From assembly GCF_009833125.1 (NCBI RefSeq), contig NZ_QRCC01000018.1:1-46355 (forward strand): 46,355 nucleotides of DNA, written 5' to 3'. How positions within the stretch are numbered: the first letter of the stretch is position 1; every line of letters starts with the position of its first letter. The position numbers were made by a program, and so were the translations under genes. Below the pieces are notes generated by a model. The model did no database searches and was not told the origin of the DNA. It saw only the letters and a list, made by a program, of their open reading frames with translations. Of this stretch, positions 17,468-26,495 are shown one piece after another. The stretch is from Nitrosomonas sp. HPC101. GTDB taxonomy: Bacteria > Pseudomonadota > Gammaproteobacteria > Burkholderiales > Nitrosomonadaceae.

Positions 17468-17800
17468 TCAACAACGCCCTTTTTTCGCTTGACCAGGAGG
17501 GCAATGATATCCAGGGTTTATAGTACCTCCTGGATAAACATTACTCGGATAAACCGGGTATGCATGCCGTGGGTAATTATTATATTGATAATGATCTGGT
17601 TTTGTAGTGAGTGCAGTACCTGCTGACGCTCCTAATGCGCCACCTATAATTGCGCCGCTACGACCACCAAGCTCATTTCCCAGCGCGGCTCCGGCAGCTC
17701 CTCCGATTGCCCCGCCAACGGCCGCATCCAGAGTGGAGTTATCAGCGCCGACTTCCATAGCAACAAATGCGAATATCGGTAAAAAGTATTTTAAATTCAT
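17468..17800 (-). CDS. Glycine-zipper exported protein
   Basis: A 110-residue product with a short signal peptide (MNLKYFLPIFAFVAMEVGA). A Gly/Ala-rich core follows (AAVGGAIGGAAGAALGNELGG, GAIIGGALGASAGTAL) with GxxxG spacing, typical of glycine-zipper or 2TM glycine-zipper proteins. The tail is Pro/Tyr-rich with two cysteines. GAGGAA lies about 8 bases before the ATG. The start overlaps the end of the preceding regulator remnant by four bases. Relatives are often envelope or lipoprotein-like proteins of unknown role; I cannot assign a function. The gene seems intact, although both neighbours are broken. Confidence 0.65.
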   Translation of the reverse strand: MNLKYFLPIFAFVAMEVGADNSTLDAAVGGAIGGAAGAALGNELGGRSGAIIGGALGASAGTALTTKPDHYQYNNYPRHAYPVYPSNVYPGGTINPGYHCPPGQAKKGRC

Positions 17801-18306
17801 GAAATTGGTTCCTCGTAAGATGGGATATAAAAATTTATTCGGATTTGTTTTTTTGTTCTTGTGGCAACATTCTGTTGTTTGTCGTCGCCATCGACTTTAT
17901 CTGTTAGTTTAGCAACTTGATCAGCCAGTCTTGCTTCAAGATATTGCTGTTCTTCTTCCATTACTTTCATGATTTCTGCAACGTGTGTAATGGCCTTTGT
18001 TGGATAGAGTTCGTTTATTCTTTTTGGTTCTCTGCCTGTTGTTGGCCATTCGGAACAGACATTCCTCCATAACGCCAGTTCAATAATCTTATCTGTGTCT
18101 GGCATCGATTCACCATCAAACCATTTTTTACAGTGGATTGTGTAACTTCAAGCAGGCAGCGATAGTACTGTTTGTCTTCCGTGAGGCTTTAGGTCCCTTT
18201 CCGTACAAAGTTCAGTTAAACGTTCAGAGAATGCGAGACGAGTATCTTTCACGGGTAAAATTATATCTCCATCCATAATTACTTCAACCACATCCGCTTG
18301 CCTCAT
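17797..18306 (-). pseudogene. XRE/CI-type DNA-binding regulator, broken by two frameshifts
   Basis: The upstream piece contains MDGDIILPVKDTRLAFSERL and TERDLKPHGRQTVLS, the first helices of a phage-repressor-like helix-turn-helix. The downstream piece has KKWFDGESMPDTDKIIELAL and WPTTGREPKRINEL, the usual continuation. The missing recognition helix (LLEVTQSTVK) can be read one frame over between 18133 and 18165. One extra base near CTGCC and one lost A in an A6 run therefore explain the break, leaving an in-frame TGA. A long acidic helix follows (EIMKVMEEEQQYLEARLADQVAK). The true start may be ATG 18306 or 18276. The open frame runs up to 18513, but I do not recognise that extension. Confidence 0.65.
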
Positions 18307-18513
18307 TTCTGGCTTATCAGAATATCCTGGGGGTGAGTTTGTTTTAATTGAATATTTTGGAAGCTTTCCTTCCGGCAACCACTCAAGACTGAATTGAGTT
18401 TTCGAACTCCATGATGGGGGAGATGACGAGGCACGTTCGCAGAGCGGAATCGATGCCGCATCGCACCTGCCGCAAAACGCGTTTAAAACAACAGGAGTGA
18501 TGGACTCATGCAA

Positions 18514-20292
18514 TTATTTTCGCCCGCTGCGTAGAATGGAGATCAGCAGCCAGATGCTGCCGATGCTCGCACCGACGAAGCCAATGAGCCCAAAGAGCGG
18601 CAATCCGAGCAGGGTGGGGCCACCGGGCACGGTCATGACGATGGAGGATCCAATAATCAGTGCGGCAACGATGATCCCGACAACCAGTCGATTGGCAGCT
18701 GAGTCAAGTTGGTCGCCAACCCGCTTTAAATGGATGACATCGACGTGAATCTCCAAAGGGCTGCGACGCGCTGCCCGAAGCAGCCGGGAAATGTCCTGAG
18801 GCAATCCACCCAACAATGAAAACAGTTCGCTGGCGGTACGCCTGCCTCGTCTGAATACGGCAGCCGGTTTGTACCGCTCGTGCATCATGTGTTCGAGCAA
18901 GGGCAGCGTCTGGGTAGCCATGTCGAATTCGGGATCCAGCTCGCGTCCCAACCCTTCCAGTGTGATGAACGCCTTTATTAATAACACCAGATCAGCCGGA
19001 AGAATGATGTGGTAGCGACGCGGTATCACCATCAGATCTGACAAGATCTCGCCTATTCGCAGTTGCTTCAAGGGCACACCGTGGTACTGATCAACGAATG
19101 CCTCTATCTCAGATATCAGTTCCTGTTCGTTGACCGTGTCATCGCTGGTCCATTCGAGCACGACATTGACCACAGCTTGTGCGTCGTATTTGACCAGGCC
19201 CAGAAGCAGGCGGATCAACTGATCGCGCCGTTCTTCGCCAAGCCGACCGACCATGCCGAAATCAATGAATGAAATACGATTGCCCGGCAAGTAAAAAATG
19301 TTGCCTGGGTGAGGGTCGGCATGAAAAAGACCATCCTCTATGATCATTTTCAACACCGCTTGCGCGCCGCGCCGCGCAAGTATTTGGCGATCCAGTCCAG
19401 CTTCGTCAACCACCTCCAGTTTGCGGGCCGGAATACCTTGGATCAGCTGCTGCACGCATACGCGTTCGCTCGTCCATTGCCAATAAATGCGGGGAATGAC
19501 AATGATGGGTGGCTCGGGAGCATTTCGCGCTGCGTCATCGGCCGGTGACCAGGCGCCCCCTGGTGTCTTGTCAACAGCCGACGCCGTCGGAACGTAGTCT
19601 GCATCGGTATATCTCTTGAAATTGTCAGCAATGCGCTCAGCATTGCGGCTTTCGTTGGTGAAATCGAGCTCTCTGCGCAGTGACAGCGAGAGCTGGCGCA
19701 CGATGGTCGTGGGGTGCAGAGCGCGCCATTCCGGACTTTCAGCTTCGGCGGCCGCTGCAAGCCGTGACAGCCAGTGCAGGTCAGCATCGATGACTCGGCG
19801 AATGCCGGGGCGACGTACCTTGACCACGACTTCGTCTCCGTCGGTGAGACGCGCCCGGTACACCTGCGCAATGGATGCCGCCGCCATGGGTGTGGTGTCA
19901 AAACTCGCAAAAACTTCGTCGGGTGGCGCACCCAGATCCTCGATCATTTGCGGCAGGACGTCTTCCCAGGGCACGGGTGGCGCATTGTTCTGCAGCTTGC
20001 CGAATTCGGCAATCCAATCGGGCTCAAGCAAATCGACACGCGTGGCAAGTACCTGACCCAGCTTGACGAATGTGGGGCCCATATCCTCGAATGCACGTCG
20101 CACGCGTTCGGGCGGAGTCATATGAGCAAGATCGCGGGCCTCGCTCCAATGCAAGACCTTGCCAGCATGCTCTAGTGTGTTGGCAAGGCCAAGGCGGCGC
20201 ACCAGGTCGCCAAATCCATACCGGATCAGGACGGAAGCGATCTCATGCAATCGCCCCACGTCGCGCATGGCTTTCAATGTCTGCCATAACAT
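18514..20292 (-). CDS. ABC1/UbiB-family protein kinase-like ATPase
   Basis: A 592-residue member of the UbiB/AarF/ADCK family, membrane-bound ATPases that support quinone synthesis or lipid transport. Visible are the KxGQ motif (KLGQ, residues 77-80), the Ala-rich loop AAASIAQVYRARL, the lysine in VVVKVRRPGI, the catalytic FHADPHPGNIF and the metal-binding FIDFGMVGR. Two hydrophobic helices lie at the C-terminus (LVVGIIVAALIIGSSIVM and LFGLIGFVGASIGSIWLLIS). A run GGAWSPADDAARNAPEPP interrupts the kinase fold and looks like a lineage insert. It is GC-rich and flanked by remnants, so it may be an acquired paralogue and not the chromosomal ubiB; no ubi genes adjoin it. Confidence 0.88.
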   Translation of the reverse strand: MLWQTLKAMRDVGRLHEIASVLIRYGFGDLVRRLGLANTLEHAGKVLHWSEARDLAHMTPPERVRRAFEDMGPTFVKLGQVLATRVDLLEPDWIAEFGKLQNNAPPVPWEDVLPQMIEDLGAPPDEVFASFDTTPMAAASIAQVYRARLTDGDEVVVKVRRPGIRRVIDADLHWLSRLAAAAEAESPEWRALHPTTIVRQLSLSLRRELDFTNESRNAERIADNFKRYTDADYVPTASAVDKTPGGAWSPADDAARNAPEPPIIVIPRIYWQWTSERVCVQQLIQGIPARKLEVVDEAGLDRQILARRGAQAVLKMIIEDGLFHADPHPGNIFYLPGNRISFIDFGMVGRLGEERRDQLIRLLLGLVKYDAQAVVNVVLEWTSDDTVNEQELISEIEAFVDQYHGVPLKQLRIGEILSDLMVIPRRYHIILPADLVLLIKAFITLEGLGRELDPEFDMATQTLPLLEHMMHERYKPAAVFRRGRRTASELFSLLGGLPQDISRLLRAARRSPLEIHVDVIHLKRVGDQLDSAANRLVVGIIVAALIIGSSIVMTVPGGPTLLGLPLFGLIGFVGASIGSIWLLISILRSGRK

Positions 20293-20363
20293 CTGCTTTG
20301 CTTCCTTCTAACGTCGAACGATGTGCACCGCATCGAGTCCACAGATCGCGGCGTTTGGATAAG

Positions 20364-20671
20364 TCAGATTTGTTGCTTACGCAGAGTCGAAGCCGGTATT
20401 ATCAGCATCCAGCCCTGGGAAATAAGGTCGATGGAAAGTAGCAGATCCAGTATCCAGACACTGTTATCCGGCCACCCAGCTGCAATCAACAAACCTATCA
20501 ACACGGAAACCAAGCCCGATAACGCGAGCCAGTCGCCGCCAGGTTGCCTATGGTTCTGAAACTACACTCCCAGGCGAAACGCATTGGATCCGATTAGCGT
20601 GGCGCCCAGTAACAAGGTCAGGACAGCAGCGCCGGTCATTGGGTTGTAGAACGCCAGCAAACCCGCTGCCA
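20364..20671 (-). pseudogene. HdeD-family membrane protein, 5' truncated with in-frame stop
   Basis: The minus strand reads AAGLLAFYNPMTGAAVLTLLLGATLIGSNAFRLGV, an in-frame TAG, then GGDWLALSGLVSVLIGLLIAAGWPDNS and WILDLLLSIDLISQGWMLII, ending at TGA 20364. The repeated pattern of short hydrophobic helices with NP and GW(P) motifs is that of HdeD/DUF308 acid-resistance membrane proteins. The N-terminal helices are missing because IS91 copy C begins at 20672. The single TAG is a further lesion. Non-functional. Confidence 0.7.
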
Positions 20672-21240
20672 TGTATAGGAAAAATAAACGCTCTTTTTCA
20701 TAAGAACCGAATGTATCGGGAAAGGGGTTTGGTTGTCAATCTGACCGGAAAGTCATCTGGAATTCGCAAAAATTTATCTGTGATCAGCAGCAAAAAGTAT
20801 TGGTTTTGCCTCCTTCTTACCCTTCACGCAAAAACACCCAAGGGGACGTCAGTGCATTCAGGAAATACACTGAAAAGATGGGCCTGGTTTCTCAGACAGA
20901 CCCGAAAGGATCAAAGATTTGTGCAGGTGAACGTGGCTGCGCTCAAGAAGACAAGCTGAGATGGTTAGGAATTTTAGTGATTGCCGCTCTTTCCAGAAGG
21001 GCAGCGATGATTCTCAGGGTTCCACCGCAATGCGGGCAGCGTTCAATATCGAACCTGTTTTAGCAAACGTGCCCGGCTGATACGCACTAAGGCTGGGGAA
21101 CTAATGCGGCCAACCGTGCATGAATTCCAATGGTGACAAAACGATGTGGGTCGTCCCATCCGGATAAGGTATTTTTAGCGTCAACACCACTTGCCCATGC
21201 TGGTTGCATGCCAGGCGTTCATTGGCGATCGTGGGTCACG
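20672..21240 (-). mobile_element. IS91-type element remnant, copy C (largest)
   Basis: The minus strand contains late parts of an IS91-type transposase in several frames. These are IANERLACNQHGQVVLTLK, PYPDGTTHIVLSPLEFMH, RLAALVPQP, a deletion, SRARLLKQV, then FDIERCPHCGGTLRIIAALLER with its zinc-ribbon CPHCGG. The tail AQPRSPAQIFDPFGSV ends at a stop at 20892-20894, and a TGA at 20943-20945 interrupts the frame before the tail. The 220 non-coding bases 20672-20891 match copy A and end in TGTATAGGAAAAATAAACG. From 21241 to 21428 I see no gene apart from the 27-bp tag. Confidence 0.78.
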
Positions 21241-21307
21241 TGATATAGCGACACAAATGTTCCAGTTTACTGTGTTGATTCGTAGCGCAACGCACCTCAG
21301 CATGCAG

Positions 21308-21334
21308 GAAAATAGAGGACAGATCACAGTTTTC
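21308..21334 (+). repeat. Second copy of the 27-bp tag of 4872-4898
   Basis: It begins GAAAATAGAGGACAG and ends GTTTTC, matching 23 of 27 positions of the copy at the queC stop. It lies between IS91 copy C and the RND pump gene. Confidence 0.6.
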
Positions 21335-21428
21335 TCCTGTTTTTTCCTCATACATGTTTTGTACGATCGCAGATCATCCTGTGATCGCATCAATAAATTG
21401 CTGCCTTGGAATGCACAGCTGTAAGCTT

Positions 21429-24400
21429 CTACGGCCTGAGGTGGGCCCATTTACGTAAAGCGACGTAAAAAACAGGGGTGAGGAATAAGCCAAACAAGGT
21501 CACGCCAAGCATGCCGGCAAAGACAGTGATCCCTGTTGCGTAGCGTACCTCGCTCCCTGCACCGGCGCTGAGTACGAGGGGAATAGAGCCGGCGATGAAG
21601 GCGATCGAGGTCATGATGATCGGACGGAGTCGGAGACGGCAGGCTTCCAGTGCAGCTTCGATGGTGCTCTTGCCCTGGATTTCCAGCTCCCGTGCGAACT
21701 CAACGATCAGGATAGCATTCTTGCATGCCAGGCCCATCAATACGACCAGCCCCACCTGGACGAATATGTTGTTGTCGCCACCCGCGAGCCAGATGCCGAA
21801 AAGCGCGGCACACATGCATACTGGTACGATCAGGATGACCGCCAGAGGCAGCGTCCAGCTCTCGTAGAGAGCAGCCAGCACCAGGAAGACCAGCATGATT
21901 GATAACGGAAAGACGATAATCGCTGCGTTGCCTTGCGTCACCTGCTGATAGCTGAGGTCAGTCCATTCCAGTGTAATACCGCGGGGCAGTACCTCCGCAG
22001 CAATTTCTGACAGTTTGGTGATGGCCTGTCCCGAGGAAAGCACGCGAGGATCCGCATCTCCGATCAGGTCGGCGGCGGGGTAACCGTTATAACGAATGAC
22101 CGGATCCGGGCCGAAGGTATGTTGAATCGTCATCATCGACCCCAGCGGAACCATCTCTCCTTCGATATTGCGAGTGTATAGATTACCGATGTCTTCAGTC
22201 CTCTGGCGAAAGGCTGAATCCGCCTGGGCCATCACTCGGTAGACCCGGCCAAATAAATTGAAATCGTTGATATAGATCGAGCCAAGATAGATTTGCAGGG
22301 TACTGAAGAGATCTGTCAAAAATACCCCCTGGGCGATGGCTTTGACTCGGTCTACCTTGACCTCGAGCTGCGGGATGTTAGCCTGATACGAGCTGACAGG
22401 AAAGGTCATGCCTGGCGTTTGCGCAATCGCATTCTGGAACCGGGTCGTTGCGCTTTGCAGTGCGCCATATCCCAAGCCACCACGATCGACCAGATAGAGC
22501 GAATAGCCCGATCCGTTGCCCAGTCCTTGAATAGGCGGCGGCAGTAAGGCATAGGCCTGACCGTCTTTGATTTCTGCCAGCCGGGCATTCAGTTCGGTGG
22601 TGATGGATTCCGCAGAACGCTGGCGTTGGTCGAAAGGTTTAAGGATGATGTAGGACGTGGTCTGGTTAGGTGTGTTGACGGATTGCAGGGCATTCATGCC
22701 GACATAGCTTTCGGTCATTTCCACGCCTTCGATCGTGCTGGCAATTCTGTTCAATTGACGGGTAACTGCATCCGTGCGGGCAAGCGAAGCGCCCTCCGGC
22801 AATTTGGCGCCTGCGAAGAGGTAGAGTTTATCCTGATTCGGAATAAAGCCAGTTGGCACGATATGGAACAGCACGATCGTCGCGAGCAACAGGCCTATAT
22901 AAACGGCGAATACAATACCGCGACGGCTCAGCGCTCGGGCTACCGCATTCTGATATCCGTGGGAGCTGCGGAGAAACTGCCGGTTGAACGGGCGGAACAG
23001 CCACCCCAGCATGCGCTCAAGCAGTCGTGTGAATGCATCCTTCGGTGCATCGTGTCGTTTGAGCAGTTTTGCCGCCAGTGCCGGTGATAAGGTGAGCGAA
23101 TTGATTGCGGAAATGACGGTTGAGATGGCGATAGTAACAGCAAACTGTTTGTAGAATTCTCCGGTGACGCCGCTCAGGAATGCCATCGGCACGAATACGG
23201 CGCACAGCACGAGCGCGATGGCAATGATCGGACCGGAGACTTCTTGCATGGCCTGATGTGCCGCTGCAAGCGGGCTCAGACCTTCTTCGATATTACGCTC
23301 AACATTCTCCACGACGACAATGGCATCATCGACAACGATTCCGACTGCCAGAACCAGCCCAAATAACGTCAGCGTATTGATGGAGTATCCGAGCAGATAG
23401 AGCCACGCAAATGTCCCGACAATCGAGACTGGCACCGCAAGCAGTGGGATGATCGATGCGCGCCAGGTCTGCAGAAAGAGAATGACTACCAGTACGACCA
23501 GGATGATTGCTTCGATCAGGGTTTGGCCCACTGCCCGAATGGAATCCCGGACAAATACAGTGGGATCCCACACGATTCGATGCGTGACGCCGGCGGGAAA
23601 ATTTTCTGAAAGTTCTTCAAATTTGGCATAAACAGCGCGGGCCACTGCCAGCGAATTCGCATTGGGGGTGAGAAAAATGCCTGCACTGGCGCTGTTATCT
23701 TCGTTGATCATGGCGTGCAGTGTGTAATCACTGGAACCGAGCTCGACACGTCCTACGTCTGACAAGCGGACCAGCTGACCATCGTCATCACTTTTCAGTA
23801 TGATATTGCCAAACTCCTGTTCGCTGCGAAGCCGTCCCCGCACATTGATCGGAATGAGGAAATCTGAACTGCTGGGCGATGGCTCGGCACCCAACTGGCC
23901 TGCGGATACCTGAACATTCTGCTCGCGAACGGCATTGACTACATCACTGGCTGTAATCCCACGTATGGCGAGCTCATGCGGATTCAGCCACAGGCGCATC
24001 GCATAGTCGCCTTCCCCGTACAATCCGACATTGCCCACCCCCGGCAGGCGTGAAAGCTGATCCTTGATATTCAAGGTCAGGTAATTGCGCAGATAAACAC
24101 CATCATAGCGGTTGTCGGGTGAAAACAGACTCACAAACATGAGTGGAGTAGGAGACTGCTTCTGTGTGGTGACGCCGTACTGACGTACATCAGCGGGTAG
24201 ACGGGACAAGGCCTGGGCGACGCGATTCTGGACACGGACAGCCGCGATATCAGGATCGATGCCGGGCATAAAGGTAACGGTCACTTGCAGGCTTCCGTCG
24301 GAGCCTGCAACGGATTTCATATACATAATACCTTCGACGGCATTGATTGCTTCTTCCAGCGGAACCGCAATGGAATCCGCGATCTCTTTGGGATTGGCGC

Positions 24401-24557
24401 CGTGATACATGGCACGTACCACCACGCTGGGCGGCACCACTTCCGGATATTCACCTGCAGGCAGAAGCGGAATAGAGATCAATCCTGTCGCGAAGATAAT
24501 GATTGAAAGAACGATGGCAAATATCGGACGATCAATGAAAAATTTGGAAAAATCCAT
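21429..24557 (-). CDS. RND multidrug efflux transporter (MexF/OqxB-like, HAE-1)
   Basis: The inner-membrane proton antiporter of a tripartite drug efflux pump. ATG 24557 (product of about 1042 residues) is chosen over a longer frame reaching 24797, because AAAGGAA precedes it and MDFSKFFIDRPIFAIVLS is the family N-terminus. Family motifs: GEYPEVVPPSVVV, two large periplasmic loops, the TM4 proton-relay pair in GIVVDDAIVVVENVERN, and the TM10 lysine in LACKNAILIVEFARE. Twelve membrane helices are evident. The start lies 10 bases after the adaptor stop, so the genes are co-translated. The RND protein ends at 21429 next to IS debris, and no outer-membrane channel (OprN/OprM-type) gene follows. 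Substrates cannot be read from sequence. Confidence 0.93.
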   Translation of the reverse strand: MDFSKFFIDRPIFAIVLSIIIFATGLISIPLLPAGEYPEVVPPSVVVRAMYHGANPKEIADSIAVPLEEAINAVEGIMYMKSVAGSDGSLQVTVTFMPGIDPDIAAVRVQNRVAQALSRLPADVRQYGVTTQKQSPTPLMFVSLFSPDNRYDGVYLRNYLTLNIKDQLSRLPGVGNVGLYGEGDYAMRLWLNPHELAIRGITASDVVNAVREQNVQVSAGQLGAEPSPSSSDFLIPINVRGRLRSEQEFGNIILKSDDDGQLVRLSDVGRVELGSSDYTLHAMINEDNSASAGIFLTPNANSLAVARAVYAKFEELSENFPAGVTHRIVWDPTVFVRDSIRAVGQTLIEAIILVVLVVILFLQTWRASIIPLLAVPVSIVGTFAWLYLLGYSINTLTLFGLVLAVGIVVDDAIVVVENVERNIEEGLSPLAAAHQAMQEVSGPIIAIALVLCAVFVPMAFLSGVTGEFYKQFAVTIAISTVISAINSLTLSPALAAKLLKRHDAPKDAFTRLLERMLGWLFRPFNRQFLRSSHGYQNAVARALSRRGIVFAVYIGLLLATIVLFHIVPTGFIPNQDKLYLFAGAKLPEGASLARTDAVTRQLNRIASTIEGVEMTESYVGMNALQSVNTPNQTTSYIILKPFDQRQRSAESITTELNARLAEIKDGQAYALLPPPIQGLGNGSGYSLYLVDRGGLGYGALQSATTRFQNAIAQTPGMTFPVSSYQANIPQLEVKVDRVKAIAQGVFLTDLFSTLQIYLGSIYINDFNLFGRVYRVMAQADSAFRQRTEDIGNLYTRNIEGEMVPLGSMMTIQHTFGPDPVIRYNGYPAADLIGDADPRVLSSGQAITKLSEIAAEVLPRGITLEWTDLSYQQVTQGNAAIIVFPLSIMLVFLVLAALYESWTLPLAVILIVPVCMCAALFGIWLAGGDNNIFVQVGLVVLMGLACKNAILIVEFARELEIQGKSTIEAALEACRLRLRPIIMTSIAFIAGSIPLVLSAGAGSEVRYATGITVFAGMLGVTLFGLFLTPVFYVALRKWAHLRP

Positions 24558-24567
24558 GACCGTTCCT

Positions 24568-25749
24568 TTATTCTGCTGCTGTTGCAGGCATGGTGAAAGG
24601 AATGGCCGTTGGTGTATCCATACTGACGTACTGCGGTGTGACGGTCGTCCCGTCCTGAAAGATTTTTTGTGCGCCGATGATGATGACTTTGTCTGCTGTA
24701 TCGAGGCCGGACTGCACGATGCGGAGACCATCGATCTGACGGCCCAGTGTGATGTCCTTGCGGAATGCCTTGTTACCCTCCCCCAATACATAGACATACT
24801 TACGGTCCTGATCGGTCAGAATGGCTTTTTCATCGATCAGGAATGCATGCTGTTCACCACTGCCTTGCAGCTGTACCCGGGCGTGAAGGCCGGGTGTCAG
24901 TATGCGATCCGTATTCGCTACGACGGCGCGGACACGAATTGTCCCGGTTGCGGGATTGAGTTGGTTGTCGAAGAAATCCACAGTTCCATGGTGTGGAAAG
25001 CCCTGGTCATTGGCCAGGCGGATGCGGACCGGATAAATATTGCGCTGGTGATCGTTCCTGCGGGCGAATTCCTGGTAGCGCAGGAAGCTGTGTTCATCGC
25101 AGTCGAAATACACGTACATCGGGTCCTGTGAGACCAGCGTTGTCAGGATGGACTGGTCCGCCTGGGCAAGATTGCCTGTAGTCAAGAGCGCCCGACCCGC
25201 ACGGCCTGCAATCGGTGCGCGTACCTCGGTGAAGCTGAGATCAAGTTTGGCAGTGGCGACAGCAGCTTCCCCTGCGCGAACATCGGCAGTGGTTTGGTTC
25301 AACACTGCTTTTCTGCTGTTGAATTCTTCGCGCGACATGGCCTGCGCTGCGAACAGTGCCTGTGCGTGTTCAGTCTTGCTTCGGGCAAGATTCACCGCTG
25401 CGCGCGCATGTTCGAGCTGTGCCTGTGCACTATGAAGTGCATTGCGGTAGGGGCGGGGATCGATGACAAAGAGAAGATCACCAGGTTTGACCTCGCTCCC
25501 CTCCTGATAAGCAACCCGATTGATATACCCGCTGACACGAGGGCGCAACTCTACTGTCGGGACCGCACGGACACGACCATTGAATTCGTCCCATGCCTGC
25601 ACGGAACGCGACAACACGTTTGCAACCGTAACATCGGGAGGCGGCGGCTCGGCCGGCGCATCGGACCCGGCACTACATCCAACGATAAATGCGCACAGCG
25701 CAGCAAGAATGATGTACATGCATGACCATTGTATGGTGAAGTTGCTCAT
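24568..25749 (-). CDS. Membrane fusion (adaptor) protein of the RND pump
   Basis: A periplasmic adaptor (MexE/OqxA/AcrA type) joining the RND transporter to an outer-membrane channel. The N-terminus has a hydrophobic stretch ending in a lipobox (FIVGC, then SAGSDAPAEPPPP), so it is probably a lipoprotein. Next come beta-strand DVTVANVLSRSV, the lipoyl-like half RPRVSGYINRVAYQEGSEVKPGDLLFVIDPRPY, a helical hairpin rich in Ala/Gln/Arg (ALHSAQAQLEHARAAVNLA), the second lipoyl half (LDLSFTEVRAPIAGRAGRAL) and beta-barrel segments. I take the ATG at 25749; a GTG three codons upstream is also possible. No regulator gene is adjacent. The 25759-26024 stretch upstream contains no gene I can support and probably holds the promoter. 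Confidence 0.92.
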   Translation of the reverse strand: MSNFTIQWSCMYIILAALCAFIVGCSAGSDAPAEPPPPDVTVANVLSRSVQAWDEFNGRVRAVPTVELRPRVSGYINRVAYQEGSEVKPGDLLFVIDPRPYRNALHSAQAQLEHARAAVNLARSKTEHAQALFAAQAMSREEFNSRKAVLNQTTADVRAGEAAVATAKLDLSFTEVRAPIAGRAGRALLTTGNLAQADQSILTTLVSQDPMYVYFDCDEHSFLRYQEFARRNDHQRNIYPVRIRLANDQGFPHHGTVDFFDNQLNPATGTIRVRAVVANTDRILTPGLHARVQLQGSGEQHAFLIDEKAILTDQDRKYVYVLGEGNKAFRKDITLGRQIDGLRIVQSGLDTADKVIIIGAQKIFQDGTTVTPQYVSMDTPTAIPFTMPATAAE

Positions 25750-26024
25750 ATCAATCACGAAAAATTATCAGAAAGATTGCGACAGAGTATCTCGGCTTAC
25801 CGCCTGTTCCAGCGTTGCAATTGACCGGTCAGTATGATCGCCGACTGATTTCTTTCACAACAGGCTCTCGCCACACAGGCCGACTGTAAGCAATATTGAA
25901 TCGTTGCGGGAATGAACTGAGGAGGCGATTGGTCAAAGTAAAACGGTTTGATTTTTAGGTGTTGCAGGTTTCTGATGATACCGTTGTTCTGCTCAACGGG
26001 GACTACCGAACCACAAAAGAGTTT

Positions 26025-26465
26025 ATCGGATTTATCGGGGAGCTGGAATTGAATCTGCGTATTAAACCCAAAAAACGCCTGGTGCGCGCGGCGTGATCCC
26101 TTAGGAACGGCAGCCGATATCAATCAAGTTTAGTCGATGGGTTTTATACACGATCAGTCGGCTGATGGCTGTGGCATCCGGCTCTTTAATGTGGTTGATG
26201 ACTTTAATCGTGAGGCTCTGGGAGTTGAGGTAGATTTCTCGTCACCCGCTGAACGTATAACGTGGGCGCTAGGGAAGATCATCGAATGGCGGGGCAAACC
26301 AGCAGTCTACGTTGTGATAACGATCCGAAATATATCGATTTAATCGTACTCAACCTGGTTCTGGACTTACAATAATGAACGACCCAACATGGTCCTGGCT
26401 GGCATCACCCCCCAAGCAGAAATTAGCCCGTTGTTTTTTAACGGACTCTACTGCTGAAAATGGGG
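26025..26465 (+). pseudogene. IS3-family OrfB transposase remnant
   Basis: The plus strand carries ELELNLRIKPKKRLVRA, then one frame over DPLGTAADINQV-stop-SMGFIHDQSADG, then LFNVVDDFNREALGVEVDFS, ERITWALGKIIEWRGKP. After a deletion it ends WFWTYNNERPNMVLAGITP. These are the DDE-core and C-terminal segments of an IS3-type OrfB (IS407-like). The Trp of the usual VWSMDF motif is a TAG here. The region with the second Asp and the catalytic Glu is partly deleted. The TGGGGGGATTACC at 26461-26473 could be the element's right end. Confidence 0.75.
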
Positions 26466-26495
26466 GGATTACCATGTAAAGTGTCGACTTGTGTA

